Positions 13,262-21,024 of a stretch of 21,413 nt of DNA are shown here, piece after piece (the first letter of the stretch is position 1; the number at the start of each line of letters is the position of its first letter). Origin of the DNA: JANYIP01 sp031394045 (lineage in GTDB: Bacteria > Actinomycetota > Actinomycetes > Prado026); contig JANMWN010000009.1 of the NCBI GenBank assembly GCA_031394045.1, positions 1-21,413 of the forward strand, in the 5' to 3' direction. The notes beneath the pieces are model-generated. The model had not been told where the DNA came from, ran no database searches, and saw only the letters and a list, made by a program, of their open reading frames with translations. The position numbers were made by a program, and so were the translations under genes.

Positions 13262-13438
13262 TCAGGCAGTACGGAGCAGCAGGACCACTGGGATGACATG
13301 GCTGGTCTTGGTCTCGTACGTCTCGGCGCCGACCTTGGAGGCGAAGACGGCGACGCCCGCACCGACCGTCAGGTACATCGTCGGGGTCGTCTCGTTCGCG
13401 GCCGACACGTTGCGGCTCTTCTCAGCGACGTACGACAC
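13262..13438 (-). CDS. 58-residue protein overlapping the 3' end of rsgA
   Basis: The ORF begins at GTG 13438 (MSYVAEKSRNVSAANETTPT), continues MYLTVGAGVAVFASKVGAET and ends HVIPVVLLLRTA. GGAAG lies about 5 bases upstream. It overlaps the last 17 bases of rsgA in another frame, on the same strand. Codon use is typical (high G/C in third positions) over its full length. Two short hydrophobic segments are present but neither is a convincing membrane helix. The family is not recognised. It would be co-transcribed with rsgA. Confidence 0.6.
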   Translation of the reverse strand: MSYVAEKSRNVSAANETTPTMYLTVGAGVAVFASKVGAETYETKTSHVIPVVLLLRTA

Positions 13439-14516
13439 CGGTCTTCCGGTTCGGCTTGGTCATGATGACCCACTTGCGGCGAGCCTCGTTGCGGGCCCGC
13501 GCATCACCGCGGGTGGCGATCCAGCGAGCCTCCCTCACCAGTCTGCGCCACGATTCGAGCCGCCGCTCGGGCAAGGTTCCGTCCTCCACCGCGAGCAGCA
13601 CCGCGCACAGTGGTTCGCTGTCGTGCGAGCAGTCGGAGAACCGGCACTGCTCGGCCAGCGCCTCGATCTCGGGGAACGCCCTGCCGAGCCCCTCGCTGAC
13701 ATCGAAGACGCCGACACCGCGCAACCCCGGTGTGTCGAGCAGCAGTGCGCCCCCGGGCAGCGCAACCAGCTCACGCCGGACCGTCGTGTGGCGGCCCTTG
13801 CCTCTCGCGCCGATGTCGGAGACGAGCACCGACCCCTGCCCGGACAGCGCGTTGACCAGAGTCGACTTGCCCACGCCGGACTGCCCCAGCAGCGCCAGCG
13901 TCCGCCGGGGAACCGCGAGCTCCGCGAGCCGGTCCATCCCCTCGCCGGTGACCGCGCTCACCACCAGCACGGTGACACCGGGCGCAGTGGCCGAGACGTC
14001 GGCGGCGATGTATTCGGCGTCGCCGGCCAGGTCAGCCTTGGTCAGCACGATGACCGGCTGAGCGCCGCTCTCCCAGGCCAGCGTGACGAGCCGCTCGACC
14101 CGGCCGAGGTTGGGCTCGGCGTCCAGCGACACGGTGACGAGCACGTCGTCGACGTTGGCCGCCAGCACCTGTCCGCGGGACTCCCCCGTCGCGGCAGCCC
14201 TGACCACGGCGGTACGCCTCGGCAGCAGTGCCTCGAGGGTCGTACGCCCGTCCGGCCACCGCGCGAGCCCACCCCAGTCCCCGCTGCACGGCCCGGCGAC
14301 CGGGTCCTGCGCCAACGCCGCCAGGACGTCACCACCGAGCGTGGCCCGGGCCTGGCCGTCGGCGCCCATCAGGTCGACGGCGCCGCGGTCCACGGCCACG
14401 ATGCGTACCGGCGTCAGGCCGCGCGGCTCGTAGGCCTCGAACTCCGCCGCCCAGCCGTCGTCCCAGCCGAGCCGGGCCAGCGGGTCGGGTCCGGCGCCAC
14501 GGTCGATGTCTCCCAC
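13422..14516 (-). CDS. rsgA: Ribosome small-subunit-dependent GTPase A (30S maturation factor)
   Basis: RsgA hydrolyses GTP on the 30S subunit to check late assembly and release RbfA. With the GTG at 14516 the product is 364 residues, near the family length. Order: OB-fold (to about 110), then a circularly permuted GTPase with G4 TKAD (159-162), G5 SAVTG (187-191), G1 GQSGVGKST (211-219), G2 HTT (243-245) and G3 DTPG (261-264), then the zinc site C291, C296, H298, C304. The frame is open upstream to 14738, but that part is Arg-rich noncoding sequence. A TACCGT -10 ends 7 bases before the GTG and no ribosome site exists, so the mRNA is probably leaderless. Confidence 0.95.
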   Translation of the reverse strand: MGDIDRGAGPDPLARLGWDDGWAAEFEAYEPRGLTPVRIVAVDRGAVDLMGADGQARATLGGDVLAALAQDPVAGPCSGDWGGLARWPDGRTTLEALLPRRTAVVRAAATGESRGQVLAANVDDVLVTVSLDAEPNLGRVERLVTLAWESGAQPVIVLTKADLAGDAEYIAADVSATAPGVTVLVVSAVTGEGMDRLAELAVPRRTLALLGQSGVGKSTLVNALSGQGSVLVSDIGARGKGRHTTVRRELVALPGGALLLDTPGLRGVGVFDVSEGLGRAFPEIEALAEQCRFSDCSHDSEPLCAVLLAVEDGTLPERRLESWRRLVREARWIATRGDARARNEARRKWVIMTKPNRKTGVVRR

Positions 14517-14523
14517 GTCCGTG

Positions 14524-14529
14524 ACGGTA
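14524..14529 (-). promoter_or_regulatory. -10 element TACCGT for leaderless rsgA
   Basis: TACCGT followed by 7 bases and GTG at 14516. A TTCGAC sequence lies 19 bases further upstream as a possible -35. It lies in the 53-base gap after the PPK2 gene. Confidence 0.4.
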
Positions 14530-14569
14530 GGCCGCTGCCGAGCCTGCCGTCGAAGGGATTTCGACGCGC

Positions 14570-15496
14570 CTAGGACTGCTCGGCCCTGGCCCGCTCCCCC
14601 ACCACGTCGAAGTCGGCCGGCGGGTACTGCGGTGCGAGCTCTTCGAGGGTCTCGAGCAGGAGCTGGCCCACGGCCCAGTTGCGGTACCACTTGCGGTCGG
14701 CGGGTACCACGAACCAAGGCGCCTCCGCGCTGTTGCAACGCTCCAGCGCCGCCGAGTACGCCTGCTCGTAGTCGCCCCAGAACGCGCGCTCGGTGATGTC
14801 GCCCGGGTTGTACTTCCAGTGCTTGTCCGGGTCGTCGAGCCGATCGATGAGGCGGGCCTTCTGCTCATCCTTGGACAGGTGCAGGAACACCTTGATCAGG
14901 TGCACGCCGTCGTCGGCCAGCTCCTGCTCGAAGGCGTTGATCCGGTCGTAGCGGGTCTCCCACTCCGACTGCGGGACCAGGTTGTGCACGCGCACGATCA
15001 GGACGTCCTCGTACTGCGAACGGTTGAAGATGCCCAGCGAGCCGGCCGGCGGCACCGCGAGCCGGACTCGCCACAGGAAGTCGTGCCGCCGCTCGGCTTG
15101 CGTGGGTGCCTTGAACGACTTGATGACGACACCCTGCGGGTTGACCTGGCCCACCACGTGCTTGACGGTGCCGTCTTTGCCGGACGTGTCCATCCCCTGC
15201 AGCAGCAGCACCACCCGGCGGCGGCCACCACCGATGCCCTCGGCGTACAGCCGTTGCTGGAGCTCGGCGACCCGTGGCGCAGTCGTGGCGAATTCGGCCT
15301 CGGTCGCCGCTCGGTCGCCCGGGGCGCCGGGGGTGGAGCGTGCGTCGAAGGTGGACAAGTCGACCGTCCCCGTGGGGACTCGGAGCAGGTCGGTCATGCG
15401 TACGGCCTCGGGAGGCTTTGCCGCCTGAGCAGGCTTGGCCGCCTTGGCCGCCTTGGCCGCCTTGGCCGACCTGCCCTTGGAGTCCTTCTTCGCCAC
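14570..15496 (-). CDS. Polyphosphate kinase 2 (PPK2) family protein
   Basis: PPK2 enzymes move phosphate between polyphosphate and nucleotides (ADP/ATP, GDP/GTP or AMP/ADP). The 308-residue product has Walker A GMDTSGKDG (101-109), the Walker B region GSLGIFNRSQYEDVLIVRVH (152-171, D164) and the lid region HLSKDEQKARLIDRLDDPDK followed by HWKYNPGDITER. The GTG at 15496 is chosen because GAGGGG lies 6 bases upstream; the longer frame to 15715 is noncoding overlap with the divergent gene. A Lys/Ala-repeat N-terminal tail (12-30) from four 9-bp repeats precedes the kinase. PPK2 subclass and direction are not decided by the sequence. Confidence 0.92.
   Translation of the reverse strand: MAKKDSKGRSAKAAKAAKAAKPAQAAKPPEAVRMTDLLRVPTGTVDLSTFDARSTPGAPGDRAATEAEFATTAPRVAELQQRLYAEGIGGGRRRVVLLLQGMDTSGKDGTVKHVVGQVNPQGVVIKSFKAPTQAERRHDFLWRVRLAVPPAGSLGIFNRSQYEDVLIVRVHNLVPQSEWETRYDRINAFEQELADDGVHLIKVFLHLSKDEQKARLIDRLDDPDKHWKYNPGDITERAFWGDYEQAYSAALERCNSAEAPWFVVPADRKWYRNWAVGQLLLETLEELAPQYPPADFDVVGERARAEQS
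15434..15469 (-). repeat. Four 9-bp tandem repeats (CTTGGCCGC) coding Lys-Ala-Ala
   Basis: Four adjacent units, the last with one change, encode the basic N-terminal tail of the PPK2 protein (AKAAKAAKAAKPAQ). The repeat may slip in length; a basic tail could help bind polyphosphate (inference). Confidence 0.8.
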
Positions 15497-15553
15497 GGTC
15501 GACCCCTCGCCTCGTTCTCGCCTTCGGTCCCGGTTGTGCGAGGCTACGGCGTC

Positions 15554-15808
15554 ATGGACATCAATGGCATCTGGTCCGGCTTGTTCGCCGCGATCGTGCT
15601 CGGCGCCCTTGGCCGGCTGCTGGTTCGGGGCTACCAGCCGATCGGCTGCCTGCTCACGCTCGTGGTCGGCCTCGTCGGCGCGGCTATCGGCGGTGCGATC
15701 GGGCACGCGCAGCACTGGGGCTTCTGGCTGACCTTCGCCACGCAGGTACTCATCTCCGCCCTGCTGGTGCTGCCGTTCAGCCTCGGGACCCGTAACCGCC
15801 AGTGGTGA
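15554..15808 (+). CDS. GlsB/YeaQ/YmgE-like small membrane protein
   Basis: The 84-residue protein shows the transglycosylase-associated/GlsB pattern: IWSGLFAAIVLGALGRLL, then GYQPIGCLLTLVVGLVGAAI then GGAIG. Three membrane helices are visible, with small Gly/Ala-rich packing. Family members are stress-linked in several bacteria. The ATG is at 15554 with a weak GAGG upstream. Its TGA overlaps the start of the next gene as TGATG, indicating translational coupling with the reductase. It diverges from the PPK2 gene over 57 bases. Confidence 0.85.
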   Translation: MDINGIWSGLFAAIVLGALGRLLVRGYQPIGCLLTLVVGLVGAAIGGAIGHAQHWGFWLTFATQVLISALLVLPFSLGTRNRQW

Positions 15809-16488
15809 TGCGGCGGCTGTACCCGAGCTCCGGCGAGATCGAGCCCGAGGACGCGTACACGTACCCGCCGGGCCAACCGTGGCTGCGCGCCAACATGGTC
15901 TCGACCGTCGACGGCGCCGCGGCCGGCGGGGACGGGCTGTCGGGCTCGGTCTCCGGCGAGGCGGACAAGCGAGTCTTCGGGGTCCTCCGCCGGCTGGCCG
16001 ACGTGGTCCTCGTCGGGGCCGGGACCGCGCGCGCCGAGGGGTACCGGCCAGCCCGCCTGCCCATCGCGGTCGTCACCGGTCGGCTCGACCTCGACCTCAC
16101 CACGGCCCTGTTCACCGAGGGCGAGCACCGCACGATCGTGCTGACCTGCGAGGCCGCGCCTGAGGTCCAGCGGCAGGCTGCGGCCCGGGTGGCCGACGTG
16201 GTGATCTGCGGCGGTTCGCGCGTGGACGTCGGCATCGCGGTGGACGCGCTGCACGAGCGGGGGCTCAGCCGGCTGCTCTGCGAGGGCGGCCCCACCCTGC
16301 TGCGCCAGCTCGTCGCCGCGGGCCTGCTCGACGAGGTCTGCCTCACGGTGTCGCCGTACCTGGCCGGCGGCGGTGCCGGCCGCATCCTCGCGGGTCAGCC
16401 GCTCGACGTACCCGCGCAGACCACGCTCACCCAGCTGCTCGAGGAGGACGGCTGGCTGTTCTCGCGCTACGCCGTCCAGCGCTCCTAG
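15808..16488 (+). CDS. RibD C-terminal-domain reductase (pyrimidine/dihydrofolate reductase-like)
   Basis: The 226-residue protein has the RibD_C fold, which in riboflavin synthesis reduces a phosphoribosylamino-pyrimidine with NADPH; stand-alone actinobacterial members have unproved substrates. Motifs are ANMVSTVDGAAAG (substrate loop), VFGVLRRLADVVLVGAGTAR then AEGYRP (NADPH-binding), and LLCEGGPTLLRQLVAAGLLD then EVCLTVSPYLAGG. The ATG at 15808 overlaps the GlsB-like stop; GTG codons at 15802 and 15805 are alternatives. The last 62 bases overlap the convergent DoxX-like gene. Confidence 0.85.
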   Translation: MRRLYPSSGEIEPEDAYTYPPGQPWLRANMVSTVDGAAAGGDGLSGSVSGEADKRVFGVLRRLADVVLVGAGTARAEGYRPARLPIAVVTGRLDLDLTTALFTEGEHRTIVLTCEAAPEVQRQAAARVADVVICGGSRVDVGIAVDALHERGLSRLLCEGGPTLLRQLVAAGLLDEVCLTVSPYLAGGGAGRILAGQPLDVPAQTTLTQLLEEDGWLFSRYAVQRS

Positions 16489-16846
16489 CGACGGCGACCG
16501 CCCACCAGACCAGCGGCACCTGCAGCGGCAGCCGGGCGTAGGCCACCACCTGGAACCAAGCCTCGCGCTCGTGGGCGTTCACCGCCATCGTCACGTTGCC
16601 GGGGAAGACCGCCACGAAGGTCGCGGCCGTCGCCCAGGCCGCCACCTGCCGGGTACGCGGCACGGCAAGCCCGGCCGCGCAGACCAGCTCGGCGACCCCG
16701 CTGCCGAGCACCCAGGCCCGCGGCGAGCCGAGCATCGAGGGGATCAGCGGCTCATACGCACGCGGGATGACGAAGTGGGCGGCCCCCGCCACCGCCATGA
16801 ACCCGGCGAGCAGCCGGGCAGCAACCTCGGGGCGTCGTCTCACCAC
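16427..16846 (-). CDS. DoxX-like four-helix membrane protein
   Basis: The 139-residue product shows the DoxX/DoxD pattern: LLAGFMAVAGAAHFVIPRAY, LGSGVAELVCAAGLAVPRTR, AAWATAATFVAVFPGNVTMA then the last helix LPLQVPLVWWAVAVA. Four membrane helices are visible. The family is linked to respiratory or redox membrane complexes, but this member's job is unknown. GTG codons at 16846 and 16843 follow AGGATGGG and are the likely starts; the frame opens at 16879 in the repeat region, which is not coding. The C-terminal tail (RSAGRRSARTASRPPRAAG) overlaps the reductase gene. Confidence 0.8.
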   Translation of the reverse strand: MVRRRPEVAARLLAGFMAVAGAAHFVIPRAYEPLIPSMLGSPRAWVLGSGVAELVCAAGLAVPRTRQVAAWATAATFVAVFPGNVTMAVNAHEREAWFQVVAYARLPLQVPLVWWAVAVARSAGRRSARTASRPPRAAG

Positions 16847-16866
16847 CCCATCCTGCGGCCTCCCCC

Positions 16867-16915
16867 ACAACGAGTGCATCTTTGGGCACTAGATCAAACC
16901 AACCGCACTCGTTGT
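16867..16915. repeat. Perfect 11-bp inverted repeat ACAACGAGTGC / GCACTCGTTGT
   Basis: Arms at 16867-16877 and 16905-16915 with a 27-base spacer; a further GCACT lies at 16886-16890, giving a nested AGTGC...GCACT pair. It lies upstream of the DoxX-like start and far upstream of the polysaccharide operon. No T-run follows either way, so an operator is more likely than a terminator. Confidence 0.6.
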
Positions 16916-17185
16916 CGGCGTGAGGCCGGAGACCCGGGAAATCAACTTCGCGAATCCTGCCGCACTGGCTCTCGCCCCTCCCCACCATTCACGCGGATGA
17001 AACCCCTCTCCCCGAGTGGGATGAGTCACGTGCCGAGAACTGGACCTCCGCGGCGTCCCGACCTAGTGTCGAACTTGCTCGAGGGAACGGCACGCCAGGC
17101 CCATGGCCGGAACACGTTGGTGTGTAAGCAGTATCGCCAGATGGGGGCGCCCTCGATCACCACCGGCACCGGATAGCCCGATGGC

Positions 17186-17201
17186 GGTGACGTGCGTCAC
17201 C
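17186..17201. promoter_or_regulatory. Crp/GlxR-like site GGTGACGTGCGTCACC
   Basis: A perfect 7-bp palindrome with core GTGA-N6-TCAC, as in the cAMP-receptor-type consensus TGTGA-N6-TCACA. It lies about 155 bases before the glycosyltransferase start, a position that suits activation or repression of that operon. Confidence 0.45.
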
Positions 17202-17248
17202 AGCCGATCGGCGTGACGGGGCGTCAGGCCGTACCCACTGGACTAATC

Positions 17249-17301
17249 CCGCCGGCGTCCGGCGGAGTAGTCACTCATAGGGAACTCCGCAGGCGAGTGA
17301 T
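17249..17301 (+). promoter_or_regulatory. Candidate structured 5' leader with pseudoknot and competing hairpin
   Basis: Stem 1: GCGGAGT (17262-17268) with ACTCCGC (17284-17290). Stem 2: TCACTC (17271-17276, in the loop of stem 1) with GAGTGA (17295-17300). The pairing is interleaved, so it forms an H-type pseudoknot. A competing hairpin CCGCCGG-CGT-CCGGCGG (17249-17265) shares bases 17262-17265 with stem 1, so the two are mutually exclusive. It ends 55 bases before the TTG start. No known riboswitch class is recognised. Confidence 0.4.
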
Positions 17302-17355
17302 CGACATCCGTGGCCGCCAGGTTGGATTCATCCCCAAAGACCTCAGGAGTTCGTC

Positions 17356-20300
17356 TTGTCCTCAACCATGCTCGATCGGCGCGCCAGCCGCGACACGCTC
17401 ACCAGGACCGATCCCTCGCTCCCGTGGCCGCCGTCCCGCTCCGAGAAGTACGCGTACCTCGGTCGGCAGCACCGCTGGCTGATGTGGCTGCAGGCGGTGT
17501 CTTTCAGCCTCATCGCGTTCAGCATCGCGAAGTTCGCCACCGCAGATCTGCGGCTGATGCTCTTCCTCATTCCGATGACGCTGTACGGGATCGGGATGGT
17601 CGTGTCACTGTTCTCGAGCACCCGGCGCAGGCGAGTGACGCTCGCGAGTCACCAGGCCCGGGTCTCTCGTTGGAACCCCGAGCACCGCCCGACCGTCGAC
17701 GTCTTCCTGCCGAGCGCAGGGGAGCCGCTCGACCTGCTCGCCAACACCTTCGACCATGTGGCCCGGCTCGACTGGCCTGCGGACATGACGGTCTGGGTGC
17801 TGGACGACAGCGCACGCCCGGAGGTGCGCGAGCTTGCGGAGGAGCACGGGTTCACCTACCGCACGCGACCCGATCGCGGACACCTCAAGAAGGCGGGCAA
17901 CCTTCGCTTCGGCTACGAGCAGTCGGACGCTGAACTGATCGTCATCCTCGACGCCGACTTCGTGCCCCGCACGGACTTCCTCCATGAGCTGGTCCCGTAC
18001 TTCGACGACTCCGCCGTAGGCATCGTCCAGTCGCCGCAGTACTTCGATACCCGCGGGAAGATGGGTTGGCTCCAGCGCGGCGCCGGTGCCACCCAGGAGA
18101 TCTTCTACCGTTGGGTGCAGCCCGCACGGGACCGCGCAGGCGCTGCGATCTGCGTCGGCACCTGTGCCATCTACCGGCGCACCGCCCTCGCCAGGGCCGG
18201 CGGGTTCGCCCAGATCGGTCACTCAGAGGACGTGCACACCGGCGTCAACCTGATGCGCCAGGGCTTCCGCGTCCAGTACGTCCCGGTGCTCGTCTCCAAG
18301 GGCGTGTGCCCGGACAACGTCTCAGGCTTCCTGTCCCAGCAGTACCGCTGGTGCACCGGGAGCATGTCCCTGCTGGCTGACGCGACGTTCCATGAGTCCC
18401 AGCACATCGGCCGTCAGCAGCGTCTGTGCTTCTGGGCCGGCTTCCTCTACTACATCTCCACCGCGGTCAACGCCTTCGTCGCACCGCTGCCCGCTCTCGC
18501 GATGCTGTGGCTCCTGCCCCAGTGGGTGAAGCCGCAGAACTCCGTGTGGCTGCTCGGCGCGCTGGCGCTGTGGTTCGTCGTCCTCCCACTGCTGATGCAC
18601 GGCCGCTGGCGGGTCACCGTCCTGCGCGTGCAGTACCTGTACTCGTTCGCGCACGCTGTCGCGATCTTCCACCTCCTCACCGGGCGTACGAAGGAGTGGG
18701 TGGCAACCGGCGACGCCAACACCCGCAGCACCCCGCTCGCGGTGACGATCACCCGCACCATGAAGGCGTACATCGGCATCACCCAGGTCCTGCTGTGGGT
18801 CGGCCTGGCTCGCGGCATCCACACATTCGGGCTGGAGAACTTCTGGGCCATGCTCGGCTTCGGGCTACTGACATCGTTCCTGGTGGTCCCGCTGCTGTTC
18901 GTCCGCACGGGTGCCAAGCAGCCGAAGGGCAGGCGGCGTCGGCCGCGTGTCGCGGATCTCACCAAGACCTCGGTCCCCGAGAGCCTGAAGCCCGCTGCCG
19001 CCGGGCCGAGACGGTTCCGGCCCGACATCCAGGGCCTGCGTGCCATCGCCGTCACCCTCGTGGTTCTCTACCACGCGGGTGTGCCGCACATCACCGGCGG
19101 CTACGTCGGCGTCGACGTCTTCTTCGTCATCTCCGGCTTCCTCATCACCGGCCAGCTGGTTCGCGAGGTGGGCAAGCACGGCGGGATCTCGCTCCGGAAC
19201 TTCTACGCCGGCCGCGTCCGGCGCTTGCTGCCTCCCGCCGCGATCGTGGTCGTGGTGACCGTCCTCGCGGCTCGCCTGTGGGACTCGATCTTCCAGGTGA
19301 AGTCCGTCGCCACCGATGCCCTGTTCACAACGTTCTACGCGCTGAACTACCGGCTCGCGGCGCAGGGCGTCGACTACCAGAACGCGGCCGGCCCGGTGTC
19401 GCCGTTGCAGCACATGTGGTCGCTCGCGGTCGAGGAGCAGTTCTACCTCGCCTGGCCGTTGATCATCATGGGCTGCGTCCTGCTCGGGCGCCGGCGGATG
19501 CGGTGGCCCCTTCTGGTCACCAGCTGCGTCGTGGTCATCGCCGTCTCGCTCTACCTGTCGGCCGTGGTCACCAAGTCTGACCCGCCGTACGCCTACTTCT
19601 CGATCCACACCCGCGCCTGGGAGCTTGCAGTCGGAGCGCTCGTCGCGCTGGCGGCCAACCGGCTGTCGCGCGTACCCGCCTGGATCGCCGCGAGTGCATC
19701 GTGGGTGGGCGTCGCCGCGGTCGTCGGATCCGCGTTCTACTACACGAACCTGACGCCGTTCCCCGGAACAGCCGCTCTGCTGCCGACGCTCGCCACAGCC
19801 CTGATCATCGCCGCCGGCTGCCGGGCTTCGCGGGGCAGCGTCGAGGCACTGCTCGACCGCCGACCCATGCAGGGGATCGGCAGGGTCTCGTACGGCTGGT
19901 ACCTCTGGCATTGGCCCCTGCTCGTGATGATCCCCCTGATGGCCGGCCGGGAGCTCGGCTGGGGCATCAACGTGGAGATCAGTGCGCTCGCCCTGTGGCT
20001 CGCCGTGCTGACTCACCACCTGGTCGAGAACCCTTCGATCCGAAGCCGGCTGCGCAAGCCGCAGTGGCTCGTCGCAGGGACCGGTTTGACCGGCGCCACC
20101 GCGGCGGTCGCAGGCGTCGTCGTCTTCACCCTGCCGTCGCTCGTCGGCGGGGGCGCACCCGCCGCGACGCTCAACCTCTCGAAGGCTGACACCGGCCTTG
20201 TCCACGCAGCGCTCGTCTCGGGCCTGCAGGTCGTGGACGCCCCGAGCAACCTGCAGCCGGCCGTAACGACTGCGGGGGCGGACGTGCCCGCCAGCTCGAG

Positions 20301-21024
20301 CGACGGATGCCACGCCGACTACGCCACGATCACCCAGGGCGCCTGCGTCTTCGGCGACCCCGCGGGCAAGCACACGCTGGTGCTCTTCGGGGACTCGCAC
20401 GCCCAGCAGTGGTTGCCCGGCCTGGACCGGGAGGCCAGGCTCAAGCACTGGAAGGTCGTCGCCTGGACGAAGTCGGCCTGCCCGATCGCCGACGTCAAGG
20501 TCACGAACAAGGCTCTGGGACGCGACTACACCGAGTGCTACGCGTGGCGGAGCCAGACGGTCGCGAAGATCGTCAAGCTCGCACCGGACGAGGTGCTGGT
20601 GTCCCAGTCCGACACCGTGGCCGGCGGTCAGGTCTCGGACGTCAACTGGGGCGAGGGTACGGTTGCTGGCCTGGCCCCCCTGACGGCTGCGCACCTGCCG
20701 ATCGCGTACATGCTCGACACCCCGTACCCCAACGGCAGCGTTCCCGAGTGCGTGGCCTCGCACCTGTCCAACGTGGGCGCCTGCAACATCGGCCGCTCCA
20801 ACGCGTACCTGGCCCCGGGTCGACTCCCAGCCCTGGCCGCGGCGCTTGCAGCTGCCCGCATCACGGCGGTGAACCCGGTCGACTGGTTCTGCACCACGCA
20901 GGGCTGCCCGGCCGTGGTCGGCGACATCCTGGTCTATCGCGACGGCAGCCACATGACGGCGCACTACTCGCGCTGGCTCGCGCCGATGACCTCGGGCTTC
21001 TTCGTCACCAAGAAGGGGGCGTGA
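17356..21024 (+). CDS. Fused glycosyltransferase family 2 (cellulose-synthase-like) - acyltransferase-3 - SGNH protein
   Basis: A 1222-residue membrane protein joining polymer synthesis and acylation. Residues 1-90 include two membrane helices. The GT2 domain (about 108-340) has VLDDS (D150/D151), DAD (199-201), SED (290-292) and QQYRW (328-332), the processive synthase set for moving a sugar chain across the membrane. More helices follow to about 520, then a basic linker. Acyltransferase-3 begins FRPDIQGLRAIAVTL at about 554 with H573 in YHAG and about ten helices to 930. The SGNH part has GDSH (1012-1015) and D1196/H1199 in DGSHMT. TTG is the start because AGGAG lies six bases before it. 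It overlaps the deacetylase gene by four bases. The polymer is not known. Confidence 0.9.
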   Translation: MSSTMLDRRASRDTLTRTDPSLPWPPSRSEKYAYLGRQHRWLMWLQAVSFSLIAFSIAKFATADLRLMLFLIPMTLYGIGMVVSLFSSTRRRRVTLASHQARVSRWNPEHRPTVDVFLPSAGEPLDLLANTFDHVARLDWPADMTVWVLDDSARPEVRELAEEHGFTYRTRPDRGHLKKAGNLRFGYEQSDAELIVILDADFVPRTDFLHELVPYFDDSAVGIVQSPQYFDTRGKMGWLQRGAGATQEIFYRWVQPARDRAGAAICVGTCAIYRRTALARAGGFAQIGHSEDVHTGVNLMRQGFRVQYVPVLVSKGVCPDNVSGFLSQQYRWCTGSMSLLADATFHESQHIGRQQRLCFWAGFLYYISTAVNAFVAPLPALAMLWLLPQWVKPQNSVWLLGALALWFVVLPLLMHGRWRVTVLRVQYLYSFAHAVAIFHLLTGRTKEWVATGDANTRSTPLAVTITRTMKAYIGITQVLLWVGLARGIHTFGLENFWAMLGFGLLTSFLVVPLLFVRTGAKQPKGRRRRPRVADLTKTSVPESLKPAAAGPRRFRPDIQGLRAIAVTLVVLYHAGVPHITGGYVGVDVFFVISGFLITGQLVREVGKHGGISLRNFYAGRVRRLLPPAAIVVVVTVLAARLWDSIFQVKSVATDALFTTFYALNYRLAAQGVDYQNAAGPVSPLQHMWSLAVEEQFYLAWPLIIMGCVLLGRRRMRWPLLVTSCVVVIAVSLYLSAVVTKSDPPYAYFSIHTRAWELAVGALVALAANRLSRVPAWIAASASWVGVAAVVGSAFYYTNLTPFPGTAALLPTLATALIIAAGCRASRGSVEALLDRRPMQGIGRVSYGWYLWHWPLLVMIPLMAGRELGWGINVEISALALWLAVLTHHLVENPSIRSRLRKPQWLVAGTGLTGATAAVAGVVVFTLPSLVGGGAPAATLNLSKADTGLVHAALVSGLQVVDAPSNLQPAVTTAGADVPASSSDGCHADYATITQGACVFGDPAGKHTLVLFGDSHAQQWLPGLDREARLKHWKVVAWTKSACPIADVKVTNKALGRDYTECYAWRSQTVAKIVKLAPDEVLVSQSDTVAGGQVSDVNWGEGTVAGLAPLTAAHLPIAYMLDTPYPNGSVPECVASHLSNVGACNIGRSNAYLAPGRLPALAAALAAARITAVNPVDWFCTTQGCPAVVGDILVYRDGSHMTAHYSRWLAPMTSGFFVTKKGA

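Larger units (their letters stand above)
16847..17355. other. Long intergenic regulatory region
   Basis: There is no convincing gene here; open frames lack ribosome sites and family signal. It contains the 11-bp inverted repeat, a Crp-like palindrome at 17186-17201, and a structured leader at 17249-17301 just before the polysaccharide gene. Clear -10/-35 boxes were not found. Confidence 0.6.

Noticed and set aside
14517..14738. N-terminal extension of rsgA to the longest frame
   Set aside because: Arg/Gly/Pro-rich sequence overlapping the PPK2 gene on the same strand in another frame; the RsgA domain starts after GTG 14516 next to a -10 element.
15497..15715. N-terminal extension of the PPK2 protein
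   Set aside because: The extension overlaps the divergent GlsB-like gene and lies before a good GAGGGG ribosome site at the GTG 15496.
16997..17176. Possible 59-residue protein starting MKPLSPSGMSHVP
   Set aside because: No ribosome site, no family signal, composition like noncoding DNA; it lies in a regulatory intergenic region.
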